Of a stretch of 64,000 bases of DNA, positions 25,238 to 33,585 are shown one piece after another; positions within the stretch are counted from its first letter, which is position 1, and each line of letters starts with the position of its first letter. Source of the DNA: JBGPGW01 sp046349515 (GTDB taxonomy: Bacteria > Pseudomonadota > Alphaproteobacteria > CADEGL01). A program made the position numbers and the translations under genes. The notes beneath the pieces were generated by a model. That model had not been told where the DNA came from. It was given only the letters and a program-made list of their open reading frames with translations, and did no database searches. The stretch is taken from positions 248,001-312,000 of the forward strand of contig JAXMCE010000003.1 of NCBI GenBank assembly GCA_046349515.1. The letters run 5' to 3'.

Positions 25238-26524
25238 TCAGGCCGCCTCGCGCTGGCGCGTGAAGAGGTCGCGGAACACGGGAAAGATCTCGGACCGGGT
25301 GCGGACCTTGCGCATGGCGGGGGTGCCGTGGCGCTGCTCGCATTGCCGGTAGGCGCGCCACAGTTCGCTCTCGCCGTCACCCATGAAGCCGGCTTCGTCG
25401 CCGACCTCGATGTAGGCGAAGTACTGGCAGAGCGGCAGGATGCTCCGCTCGAGAAGCTCGGCGGCCACCTCGTTGTCGCCCGAGGTGTTGTCGCCGTCCG
25501 AGGCTTGTGCCGCATAGATGTTCCAGTCGCTCGCGGGATAGCGCCGGTCGATGACCTCGCGCATCTCCTTGAGCGCGGTCGAGACGATCGTGCCGCCGGA
25601 CTCTGTCGCGTAGAAGAACGTCTTCTCGTCGACTTCGGACGCCTCATGGGTGTGGCGGATGAAGACGATCTCGACGTGGCGGTAGCGGCGCGTGATGAAG
25701 AGGTAGAGGAGCATGAAGAACCGCTTGGCCAGGTCCTTCATGTGCTCCGTCATGGAGCCGGAGACGTCCATCAGGCAGAACATGACCGCCTGAGTGACGG
25801 GCTTCGGCACCTGCTCGAATCGGTTGTAGCGCACGTCGACCGGATCGACGTAGGGAATAAGGCGGCGGCGCGTGAGCAGGCGTTCGAGCTGCGCCGTCAA
25901 TTCGGCGAGGTTCGGATCGTCGGCCGACTTCGCACGGACCGCGTCGATCTCGGCCTCGAGGGCCTCGATGACCGCGGTCTTCGGCCGTTTGAGCGCGATG
26001 CGGCGCGACAGCGAGTTCCGCATCGTCCGCACGAGGTTGAGGTTCGAGGGCGAGCCCGTGACGGAGAAGCCCGCGCGCGAGGGCATCGAGGCGACCGTCT
26101 CCTTGAGCGAGGATTTGGAGAGGTCGGGCAACTCGAGATCGTCGAGGAAGATGTCGAGGAATTCCTCCTTGGAGAGGACGAAGCGGAAGTCGTCGGACCC
26201 CTCGCCGTCGGGGCTGCCCTCGCGTCCGCCGCCCTCCCCACCGCCAGACGGCGGCTTCGGAATCCGGTCGCCGCGGACGTAGGATTTGTTGCCCGGCAGC
26301 GCGTAGCTGTGGGTCCCGTGCTGCGGCGATTTGCGGAAGGTGGGCTCCTTGAGACGCTCGGTCGAGATGCCGATCCGTTCGGTTCCGGCGGCATCGCCGA
26401 CGCTCCGGCCTGAGGACGCCGTGCGAACGGCCTCCTTGATCTCCTGCCGCACGCGGCGCAGGAACCGCTGGCGGTTGCCGTGGCTCTTGCCCTTGGGATT
26501 CAGGCGGCGGTCGATGATGTTCAT
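25238..26524 (-). CDS. DUF444/YeaH-YhbH family protein (VWA-like)
   Basis: The 428-residue protein has a glycine-rich acidic low-complexity segment at about 93-112 and a C-terminal von Willebrand A-like domain with the metal-adhesion motif DVSGS at 253-257. The family occurs with prkA and spoVR, and all three genes are here in that order on one strand with gaps of 30 and 2 bases. In enterobacteria the homologue yeaH is starvation-induced together with yeaG. The protein probably scaffolds or is phosphorylated by the kinase (inference). Confidence 0.95.
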   Translation of the reverse strand: MNIIDRRLNPKGKSHGNRQRFLRRVRQEIKEAVRTASSGRSVGDAAGTERIGISTERLKEPTFRKSPQHGTHSYALPGNKSYVRGDRIPKPPSGGGEGGGREGSPDGEGSDDFRFVLSKEEFLDIFLDDLELPDLSKSSLKETVASMPSRAGFSVTGSPSNLNLVRTMRNSLSRRIALKRPKTAVIEALEAEIDAVRAKSADDPNLAELTAQLERLLTRRRLIPYVDPVDVRYNRFEQVPKPVTQAVMFCLMDVSGSMTEHMKDLAKRFFMLLYLFITRRYRHVEIVFIRHTHEASEVDEKTFFYATESGGTIVSTALKEMREVIDRRYPASDWNIYAAQASDGDNTSGDNEVAAELLERSILPLCQYFAYIEVGDEAGFMGDGESELWRAYRQCEQRHGTPAMRKVRTRSEIFPVFRDLFTRQREAA

Positions 26525-26554
26525 GGGAGCCCCGATATCCGGCTTGTGGCCGTC

Positions 26555-28510
26555 CTACCCCGCCTGCTTCACGCGCATGTACCACTCGACGAGGCGCCGG
26601 ACCTGCCGCTCGGTGTAGCCGCGGCCTGTCATGCGCTCGACGAACTCCGTGTGCTTCTTCTCGGTGTCCGAGTCCTTCTTGGTGCCGAAGCTGATGACGG
26701 GCAGCAGGTCGTCGACCTGGCTGAACATGCGCCGCTCGATCACCTCGCGGATTTTCTCGTAGGACGTCCAGGACGGGTTCTTGCCGCCGTTCTGAGAGCG
26801 CGAGCGGAGCGCGAACTTCACCACCTCGTTGCGGAAGTCCTTGGGATTGGCGATGCCGGCCGGCTTCTCGATCTTGGACAGCTCCTGGTTGAGAAGCTCG
26901 CGGTTGAGCAGCTGGCCCGTGTCCGGATCCTTGAAGTCCTGGTCCTCGATCCACGCATCGGCGTAGTCGACGTAGTGGTCGAACAGGTTCTGGCCGTAGT
27001 CGTGGTAGGATTCGAGATAGGCCTTCTGGATCTCGTTGCCGATGAACTCGGCATAGCGCGGCGCCAGCTCTTCCTTGATGAACTCGAGATAGCGCTTCTC
27101 CCGCTCCTCGGGGAACTGTTCGCGGCGGATCGATTGCTCGAGCACGTACATGAGGTGCACGGGGTCGGCCGCGATCTCGTTGGCGTCGTGGTTGAAGGTC
27201 TGAGAGATCACCTTGAAGGCGAAGCGGGTGCTGATGCCCTGCATGCCTTCGTCGACCCCGGCGGCGTCGCGGTACTCCTGGAGCGGCTTCGCCTTGGGGT
27301 CGGTCTCCTTGATGTTCTCGCCGTCGTAGACTCGCATCTTGGAGTAGAGGTTCGAGTTCTCGTGCTCCTTCAGGCGCGAGAGCACCGAGAACCGCGCCAT
27401 CATCTCGAGCGTGCTCGGCGCGCAGGACGCCTTGGCGAGGTCGGAGCTGCGCACGAGCTTCTCGTAGATGCGCTGTTCTTCGGTCACGCGCAGGCAGTAC
27501 GGGACCTTGATCACGCAGATGCGGTCGATGAAGGCCTCGTTGTTCCGGTTGTTCCGGAAGTTCTGCCATTCGGCCTCGTTCGAGTGGGCCAGGATGATGC
27601 CTTGGAAGGGGATGCCGCCGATGTTCTCGCTGCCGACGTAGTTGCCCTCCTGCGTCGCGGTGAGCAGCGGGTGGAGCATCTTGATCGGCGCCTTGAACAT
27701 CTCGACGAATTCGAGAAGCCCCTGCGTGCAGCGGTTGAGGGCGCCCGAGTAGCTGTAGGCGTCGGGATCGTTCTGGCTGAACATCTCGAGCTTGCGGATG
27801 TCGACCTTGCCGACGAGGGTTGAGATGTCCTGGTTGTTCTCGTCGCCCGGCTCGGTCTTGGTGACGCCCACCTGCTTGAGACGCGAGGGGTAGAGCTTCA
27901 CCACCTTGAAGCGCGAGATGTCGCCGCCGAACTCATCGAGCCGCTTCGCCGCCCAGGGCGACATGGTGCCCGGCAGGCGGTGGCGGGAGATGCCGTACTT
28001 CTCCTCGAGGATCGGACCCATGGTCTCGGGATCGAAGAGACCGAGCGGGCTCTCGAGCACCGGGCTCAGCTCTTTGCCGGCCTTGAGCACGTAGATCGGT
28101 TGCTTCTCCATGAGCGCCTTCAGGCGCTCGGCGAGGGAGGATTTGCCGCCGCCGACCGGGCCGAGGAGATAGAGGATCTGCTTCCGCTCCTCGAGGCTCT
28201 GCGCCGCGTGGCGGAAGTAGCCGACGATGCGCTCGACCGTCTCCTCCATGCCGAAGAAGTCGGCGAAAGCCGGGTAGAGCTTGATCGTCCGGTTGAGGAA
28301 GACGCGCGAGAAGCGCGGATCCTTCGAGGTGTCGACGATCTCGGGCTCGCCGATCGCCGCGATCATGCGCTCGGCCGCTGACGCGTAGGCCTTGGGATCG
28401 GCCTTGCATTCCTCGAGATAGTCGAACAGCGACGTCTCGGTCTCCTTGCGGCCTTCGCGGCTGCGCACGAAATGGGCGAAGACGTCGTTCGAAACGGTCA
28501 GATCCAGCAT
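26555..28510 (-). CDS. prkA: PrkA family serine protein kinase
   Basis: The 651-residue protein starts at the ATG at 28510 (MLDLTVSND); the 14 codons before it lack conservation. An AAA+ P-loop domain occupies the N-terminal half, with Walker A GPVGGGKSS at 117-125, and the PrkA C-terminal domain follows. PrkA/YeaG homologues are reported to have serine kinase and, more recently, ATP-dependent protease activity. The gene leads the operon prkA-DUF444-spoVR. The 467-base region upstream contains several palindromes. Confidence 0.95.
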   Translation of the reverse strand: MLDLTVSNDVFAHFVRSREGRKETETSLFDYLEECKADPKAYASAAERMIAAIGEPEIVDTSKDPRFSRVFLNRTIKLYPAFADFFGMEETVERIVGYFRHAAQSLEERKQILYLLGPVGGGKSSLAERLKALMEKQPIYVLKAGKELSPVLESPLGLFDPETMGPILEEKYGISRHRLPGTMSPWAAKRLDEFGGDISRFKVVKLYPSRLKQVGVTKTEPGDENNQDISTLVGKVDIRKLEMFSQNDPDAYSYSGALNRCTQGLLEFVEMFKAPIKMLHPLLTATQEGNYVGSENIGGIPFQGIILAHSNEAEWQNFRNNRNNEAFIDRICVIKVPYCLRVTEEQRIYEKLVRSSDLAKASCAPSTLEMMARFSVLSRLKEHENSNLYSKMRVYDGENIKETDPKAKPLQEYRDAAGVDEGMQGISTRFAFKVISQTFNHDANEIAADPVHLMYVLEQSIRREQFPEEREKRYLEFIKEELAPRYAEFIGNEIQKAYLESYHDYGQNLFDHYVDYADAWIEDQDFKDPDTGQLLNRELLNQELSKIEKPAGIANPKDFRNEVVKFALRSRSQNGGKNPSWTSYEKIREVIERRMFSQVDDLLPVISFGTKKDSDTEKKHTEFVERMTGRGYTERQVRRLVEWYMRVKQAG

Positions 28511-28977
28511 GGGATGTTCCCTCGTGGCGACGGTCAATCGGTGGAAGTGCATTGGGGGAGATGCGGCGCAGCCTTCGGGCCAAAAGCGGGCCGGTCCGAC
28601 GCGATGGGCGTGGAATCGAAGGCGAGGTCAGGGCAGGGGTAGCGCGCGGTCACGGTTGCCGTTCACCTCTGCGTACCTGGCGCGGATTGTTCGGGAAAAT
28701 GGTTAACAGCTGATGAGGGCTGTTTCAGGGACGCTGAATTCGCGCGTCAATTCAAGGTATTAGAGTGTGCAAAGAAAAAATGCGAGCTTGGCGCCGGCCG
28801 GCCTCGAGGCGTGCCATCGGACAAAACGGGTGGTCTTGATCCGCGCGGGCGCGCTCGTCTCTCCGCGCTTGCCTGCGACGGGGCGCGCGTCCTCTCCGCA
28901 TGTATACGGATGTATCCGGATATATCCGGGTTATCGGCGGAGCGTCGTTCGGCCGCGCGGGCGGCGCGTCCTACGCC
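28511..28977. other. 467-base intergenic region upstream of prkA
   Basis: No plausible gene is present. It should hold the prkA promoter and any terminator of the CoA-transferase gene, which ends outside it in the same minus-strand direction. Visible structure: an inverted repeat TGAATT (28735-28740)/AATTCA (28749-28754), an A-rich run at 28773-28779, and three 10-bp tandem repeats at 28901-28930. I see no convincing sigma-54 (GG-N10-GC) element on the prkA strand. Confidence 0.7.
28901..28930. repeat. Three 10-bp tandem repeats forming palindromes
   Basis: TGTATACGGA, TGTATCCGGA and TATATCCGGG lie head to tail (28901-28930). GGATATATCC (28918-28927) is a perfect palindrome and GGATGTATCC (28908-28917) a near one, so equivalent faces repeat once per helical turn. 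This suits co-operative binding of a regulator, about 390 bases upstream of prkA. No regulator can be named. Confidence 0.6.
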
Positions 28978-30165
28978 TCAGACGATTCCGGCGCTCCGCA
29001 TCTCGGCGATCTGGTCGCCCTGGAAGCCTAGCTCGCCGAGCACTTCCTCCGTGTGCTGGCCGTGCTTCGGCGGCGGCGTGCGCACCGACGGGCCGCCATG
29101 GGCATAGGTGAAGGCCGCGACCGGCACCGTGACGTTCTTGCCGACGCCCGGGACTTCGCCATGGGTGTGAATGACGGCGCGATGCTTGAGCTGCGCTTGA
29201 GCGAGCGCCTCGGGCAGGGTGTGGACGCGCTCGGCCGGCAGGCCGGCCTTGTGGAACAGGGCGACCCATTCGTCCGCGGTCTTGGTCTTGAAAATCTCGC
29301 CGAGCACCTTGGCCTGTTCGTCGTGGCGGTCGTTGATCTCCTCGAGACTCGCCGCCTGGGCCATGTCGGGACGGCCGAGCGCCTGCCACATCCGTGCCTG
29401 CTGCCGGACGGTCCACGCGCCGATCATGAGCATGCCGTCCTTGGTGTCGTAGCAGGCGTAACCGGCATTCTCGCTGTCGTTGCCCGAGAGCGTGGGCGCC
29501 TGGCCGCCGTTCAAGTAGTCGGTCACGGTCGAGGCCATGAGCATCAGGGCCGAATCGAGCATGGAGACGTCGATGTGCTGGCCCTTGCCCGTTCGCGAGC
29601 GTTGGAAGAGGGCGCAGGCGACCGCATAGGCCGCCATGGTGCCGCTGCCGTAGTCGAGCACCGGCGGGCCGACCTTGACGGGCGCGCTGCCCGCAAAACC
29701 GGTCGTGGTCATCATGCCCGAAAGCGCCTGGATGACGTTGTCATAGGCCGTGTGGCCGGCCTTGGGACCCTTCTGCCCGAAACCGGTCATCGAGCAGTAG
29801 ATGAGCCGCGGATTGATCTTCGACAGGTCGTCGTAGCCGAGGCCAAGGGCGCCGAGCGCGCCCGCCCGGTAGTTCTCGATGAGGACGTCCGAGACGGCCG
29901 CGAGGCGCTTCAGGATCTCGCGGCCCTTCTCGCTCTTGAGGTTGAGGGTCATCGCGCGCTTGTTCGAGTTCTGCGTCAGGTAGCCGTTGCCCATGAGGGT
30001 CCGGTTCCGCTCGCGCACGCTGCCCGCCTCGCGCACCATGTCGCCTTCGCCCGGCTGCTCGATCTTGATGACGTCGGCGCCCATCACGCTCAGCTGGTAG
30101 GCGCAGAACGGCCCGGCCAGCACATGGGTCATGTCGATGACTTTGACGCCTTGGAACGGCTGCAT
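28978..30165 (-). CDS. CaiB/BaiF CoA-transferase family protein (class III)
   Basis: This is a 395-residue class III CoA-transferase; the ATG at 30165 (MQPFQGVKVIDMT) fits the family N-terminus. The catalytic aspartate is D171 in PPVLDYGSG. These enzymes transfer CoA between a thioester donor and a carboxylic acid, as formyl-, succinyl- or carnitine-CoA transferases do. It is on the same strand as the cupin and Rieske genes upstream, with gaps of 149 and 92 bases. It could activate a carboxylate formed by the oxygenase (inference). Specificity cannot be read. Confidence 0.92.
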   Translation of the reverse strand: MQPFQGVKVIDMTHVLAGPFCAYQLSVMGADVIKIEQPGEGDMVREAGSVRERNRTLMGNGYLTQNSNKRAMTLNLKSEKGREILKRLAAVSDVLIENYRAGALGALGLGYDDLSKINPRLIYCSMTGFGQKGPKAGHTAYDNVIQALSGMMTTTGFAGSAPVKVGPPVLDYGSGTMAAYAVACALFQRSRTGKGQHIDVSMLDSALMLMASTVTDYLNGGQAPTLSGNDSENAGYACYDTKDGMLMIGAWTVRQQARMWQALGRPDMAQAASLEEINDRHDEQAKVLGEIFKTKTADEWVALFHKAGLPAERVHTLPEALAQAQLKHRAVIHTHGEVPGVGKNVTVPVAAFTYAHGGPSVRTPPPKHGQHTEEVLGELGFQGDQIAEMRSAGIV

Positions 30166-30314
30166 GGTGGGTGGGTCCTTTTCGTGGGGTGATCGTGATC
30201 GCGTCGTCTCTGCGGCGCCGGGCCCGATCGGAGCGGACAGGCACTCCGCTCCCGGGCAAAGGGGAGCGGAGGATCGGCGTTGACCGGAAGCGCCCTCCGC
30301 GGGCCTTCGCCCTG

Positions 30315-30680
30315 TCAGAGGATGATGAACGTCTTCCGCGTGGTCTCGATGATCTCCCAGGTCCCTTGCGTGTTGGCCGGGAAGAATACGGCGTCGCCCG
30401 GCTCGATGTCGAGCGTGGTGCCGGAATCCGCGTGGAATTTGCAGCGCCCCGCGATGAAATGGCTGAACTCGGCCTCTTTCACTTGGCGGCGGAACTTGCC
30501 CGGCGAACTTTCCCAGACTCCGCATTTGGGCGCCTGGTGGCGGACGGTCGAGCGCAGGCGCGGAACCGGCTCGCCCACGGGCAGGCCCGCGGGGCCGCGG
30601 TCGTCGAGTTCGCCCGAGGCGAGCTTCACCGGCGCCTTGATGTGGGTGAGCGTGGCGGTCTTGAGTGCTCCCGTGTCCAT
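30315..30680 (-). CDS. Cupin-domain protein
   Basis: The 121-residue protein starts at the ATG at 30680. The C-terminal two thirds is a single small cupin barrel (SHFIAGRCKFHADSG, then DIEPGDAVFFP near 88-98), resembling the cupin_3/ethanolamine-utilisation type. Such proteins often bind a metal or a small ligand, or act as dioxygenase-like enzymes. It lies between a Rieske oxygenase gene and a CoA-transferase gene on the same strand. Exact role unknown. Confidence 0.83.
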   Translation of the reverse strand: MDTGALKTATLTHIKAPVKLASGELDDRGPAGLPVGEPVPRLRSTVRHQAPKCGVWESSPGKFRRQVKEAEFSHFIAGRCKFHADSGTTLDIEPGDAVFFPANTQGTWEIIETTRKTFIIL

Positions 30681-30772
30681 TCTGATCCTCCCGTGGACAA
30701 CGGCCCGCCGTGCCGCACGAGGCGACACCGGGCCGTGACATTATCGTGGGGAAAGACTAGCCGCTCGGCCGC

Positions 30773-31924
30773 TCAGGCGGAAGCGGCTCCCGCCATCTTC
30801 TCGGCGATCCAGGCGGCGAAGCGGCTGACGATGAATTCCTGGCTGGAGTACCGTCCCGGCCGGGCGAAGGGCGAGGAGAGACCCCTCTGCTGGAGCGCCA
30901 GCACCGCGTTGTCTTCCTCGATGGCCACGTCCCACCGCTCGTAATAGCCCTTCACCAGCTCGGCGAAGTCGGCGCGCGCGGCGGTCGAACGGGGAAAGCA
31001 ACTCACCATGCCGACGCGGGTCCGGTCGGGTGCCAGCGGCTCGACCTCGAAGAACCACATGCAATCGGTCGTCGCCGCAAACATGAAGTTCGGGAAGACG
31101 AGCGTGTAGCGCGTCCCCGTGGCGTTGCGGCCGGTCAAGCCGGGGACGGGCGGCAGCGCCTTGCGGTTGCTGTTCTGAAGGAGCGTCACCGTGCCGAGGT
31201 TCAAGGTAAACAGGGTGGAATATTCGCCCGTGACCGGCTCCGGCGGGTCGACCGCGCCGTAGGACGCCGCGAGCGAGGTCGCATGAACCGACTGGAGGTG
31301 ATAGCCCTCCATGAACACGTCGATGAAGAGCTTCCAGTTGCAGGCGACCTCGAACACGCGCCGGCGGGTCGCCACCATCTCGTCGAGAGACCAGGGCGCA
31401 TGGAGCGCGGGGCAGTCGCCGAGATGTGCCGCAAGGCTCGGGCCCTTGCCGTCCAGGTTGACGAAGAGGAAGTTGGCCCAGCTTTCGAGCCTCACCGGAA
31501 TGAGACCGAAGCGCCCGCGATCGAAGTCGCGCGTTTCCTCCATCTCCGGCGCGCCCGTGAGCGTGCCGTCGAGACCGTAAACCCAGCTATGGTAGGGGCA
31601 CTTGATCGCGCGGCAATGGCCGTCGCCCTCGAGCAACTCCGCACCGCGATGCCGGCAGGTATTGGCGAAGGCGCGAACGGCACCATCGCGGTCGCGGAGG
31701 ACGATGAGCGATGCGCCCGCGACGCTGCGCACCATGTAGTCGCCGGGTGCCGCGATCTGGTCGGCCCGTCCGACGCATGCCCAATGGGGGCGGAACAGGC
31801 GCCCACGCTCGGCCGCAAGCCAAGCCTCGCTCGTGTAGCACCAGGCGGGCAGGCCTTCGGCCTCCGAGACGGGCTGTCGCACGCGCCGGAAGTGTTCGGA
31901 GGCGAAGATGTCGGTCGCGCTCAT
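30773..31924 (-). CDS. Rieske non-heme iron oxygenase, alpha subunit (1 of 3)
   Basis: This 383-residue ring-hydroxylating-type oxygenase starts at the ATG at 31924 (MSATDIF). The Rieske 2Fe-2S cluster is bound by C90-x-H92 and C109-x2-H112, and the mononuclear iron histidines are H209 and H214 in EGYHLQSVH. It needs electrons from a reductase (and often a ferredoxin), neither of which is encoded in the window. Substrates in this broad group include quaternary amines, carnitine-like compounds and aromatics. Neighbouring amine-type genes favour an N-substituted substrate (inference). Confidence 0.92.
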   Translation of the reverse strand: MSATDIFASEHFRRVRQPVSEAEGLPAWCYTSEAWLAAERGRLFRPHWACVGRADQIAAPGDYMVRSVAGASLIVLRDRDGAVRAFANTCRHRGAELLEGDGHCRAIKCPYHSWVYGLDGTLTGAPEMEETRDFDRGRFGLIPVRLESWANFLFVNLDGKGPSLAAHLGDCPALHAPWSLDEMVATRRRVFEVACNWKLFIDVFMEGYHLQSVHATSLAASYGAVDPPEPVTGEYSTLFTLNLGTVTLLQNSNRKALPPVPGLTGRNATGTRYTLVFPNFMFAATTDCMWFFEVEPLAPDRTRVGMVSCFPRSTAARADFAELVKGYYERWDVAIEEDNAVLALQQRGLSSPFARPGRYSSQEFIVSRFAAWIAEKMAGAASA

Positions 31925-32129
31925 GGGTCCTCTCCCTCGAACCGGCTGGCTCGGCCGAGCGTATTGAGGGGGGCCGGCCTTTGCAACCGGAGCCCTGGAA
32001 CGGCGCCTGCGGGGGCGGCTCGGCGCACAAGGAAAGTGGTCATCAAGCGTCGGGATTCGTGCCAACATAGCGAAAGTGGCGCCCCCGAAGGCGGGCGCCC
32101 ATCGCAGTCGAGACGGGAGGACAGGTGAC

Positions 32130-33428
32130 ATGCTCACGCGCAAGCGAGACAAGGCGGAGACCGAGCTTCTGGCGAAAGCCAAGAAAGTCCTCCCCGGCGG
32201 GACCTTCGGCAATTTCGCGGCGGATGTCGTCATCACCGACGGCAAAGGCGGCCGCGTGTGGGATGCGAGCGGCAACGAATATGTCGACTACGTCCTGGGC
32301 TCGGGTCCCATGCTCGTCGGCCATGCGCACCCCGAGGTGCTCGAGGCCGTGCACGCGCGCCTCAACCGCGGCACGACCTTCTTCGCGAACAACGACGCGG
32401 GCATCCTCCTGGCCGAGGAGATCGTCAGCGCCGTGCCCTGCGCCGAGAAGGTGCGCTTCACCAGCAGCGGCTCCGAGGCGACGCTTTACGCCATGCGCGC
32501 CATCCGTTCCTACCGGAAGCGCTCGAAGATCCTCAAATTCGAGGGCGGCTTCCACGGCATGAACGACTACTCGCTCATGAGCCTCGCGCCCACGCGCCGC
32601 GGCAACGGAACCGATCCCGTCCCGAGTTCGGCCGGCATTCCCGATTCGCTCCGCGACGAGGTGCTGATCGCGCCGTTCAACAACCTCGAGATCGCGACCG
32701 CGATCATCGACCAGCACCATGACGAGTTGGCCGGCGTCATCGTCGAGCCGTTCCAGCGCGTGATCCCGCCGAAGCCGGGATTCCTCCAGGGACTCCGCGA
32801 CGTGACGGCGCGCCACAAAGTGCCGCTCATCTTCGACGAGATCGTGACCGGATTCCGTTTCGCCTACGGCGGTGCGCAGGAGTTCTACGGCGTCGTCCCC
32901 GACATGTGCACATTGGGCAAGACGATCGGCGGCGGCTTCCCGCTGGCCGCCGTCGCCGGCCGGGATTCGATCATGGCGCATTTCGACAAGGCGGCCTCGG
33001 GCGAGGAAGGGTTCATGCCCATGGTCGGGACCTTGAGCGGCAATCCGATCGCGGCGACGGCCGGACTCGCGACGCTCAAGATCCTGAAGCGGCCGGGCTC
33101 CTACGAGAAGATCTTCGCGACCGGGCGCACCCTCATGGCCAATCTGTCGAAGGCGCTCAAAGCGGTCGGCATTCCCGCTCAGGTCGTGGGCGAGGGCTGC
33201 ATGTTCGACGTCGTGCTCACGAACCAGTCGATCGTCGACTATTGGTCGAGCAAGAGCGGCGATGAGTCGAAGCAGAAGCTCTTCGACAAGATCCTGCTCG
33301 ACAACGGTGTGATCAAGGGCAACTCGAAATTCTACGTCTCGCTCGCCCATGACGAGGCCGACATCGCCACGACCACGAAGGCGTTCGAGGCCGCGGCCGA
33401 AGCGCTCGCACAGAACAAGGCGGCGTGA
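32130..33428 (+). CDS. Class III aminotransferase (glutamate-1-semialdehyde aminomutase-like), second copy
   Basis: This is a 432-residue PLP enzyme with a GGGAGGACAGGTGAC leader before the ATG at 32130. Conserved elements are SSGSEATLYA (112-121), DEIVTGFR (236-243) and the Schiff-base lysine K264 in LGKTIGGGF. Like the gene at 17876 it resembles glutamate-1-semialdehyde aminomutase without heme-synthesis neighbours. It is divergent from the Rieske gene at 31924, with about 200 bases between them. A dispersed palindromic repeat pair follows and may end transcription. Likely an amine or amino-acid transaminase. Confidence 0.9.
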   Translation: MLTRKRDKAETELLAKAKKVLPGGTFGNFAADVVITDGKGGRVWDASGNEYVDYVLGSGPMLVGHAHPEVLEAVHARLNRGTTFFANNDAGILLAEEIVSAVPCAEKVRFTSSGSEATLYAMRAIRSYRKRSKILKFEGGFHGMNDYSLMSLAPTRRGNGTDPVPSSAGIPDSLRDEVLIAPFNNLEIATAIIDQHHDELAGVIVEPFQRVIPPKPGFLQGLRDVTARHKVPLIFDEIVTGFRFAYGGAQEFYGVVPDMCTLGKTIGGGFPLAAVAGRDSIMAHFDKAASGEEGFMPMVGTLSGNPIAATAGLATLKILKRPGSYEKIFATGRTLMANLSKALKAVGIPAQVVGEGCMFDVVLTNQSIVDYWSSKSGDESKQKLFDKILLDNGVIKGNSKFYVSLAHDEADIATTTKAFEAAAEALAQNKAA

Positions 33429-33470
33429 GCGGACGCACGCGCCGCTGCCGCCGCCTGCTTCGATTCGCAT

Positions 33471-33540
33471 CCTCATGCTTCGACGGGCTCAGCATGAGGA
33501 ACGCCTTTCGTCCTCATCCTGAGTTTGTCGAAGGATGAGG
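33471..33540. repeat. Inverted pair of dispersed palindromic repeats (REP-like)
   Basis: Unit 1 (33471-33499) has arms CCTCATGCT and AGCATGAGG; unit 2 (33512-33540) is the same element in reverse, with arms CCTCATCCT and AGGATGAGG. Twelve bases separate them, so the whole forms a large cruciform. A single copy of the element occurs at 20218. It lies between the 3' ends of two convergent genes, where it could act as a bidirectional terminator or a polymerase roadblock (inference). Confidence 0.88.
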
Positions 33541-33585
33541 ACGCTGTAACTCGAATTATGACGCGGCGCGGCGGTTTCTCGGACT

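Noticed and set aside
26480..27823. 447-codon plus-strand frame opposite prkA
   Set aside because: Antisense to prkA, leucine/valine/glycine-rich with no recognisable domain. prkA accounts for the codon pattern.
28511..28977. Sigma-54 promoter for the prkA operon, by analogy with enterobacterial yeaGH
   Set aside because: No TGGCAC-N5-TTGC-like sequence was found on the minus strand of the spacer.
20218..33540. CRISPR-like or insertion-sequence interpretation of the repeated CTTCGACA/CTCAGGATGAG elements
   Set aside because: There are only three copies, unevenly spaced and themselves palindromic, with no cas or transposase gene. They fit dispersed REP-like elements.
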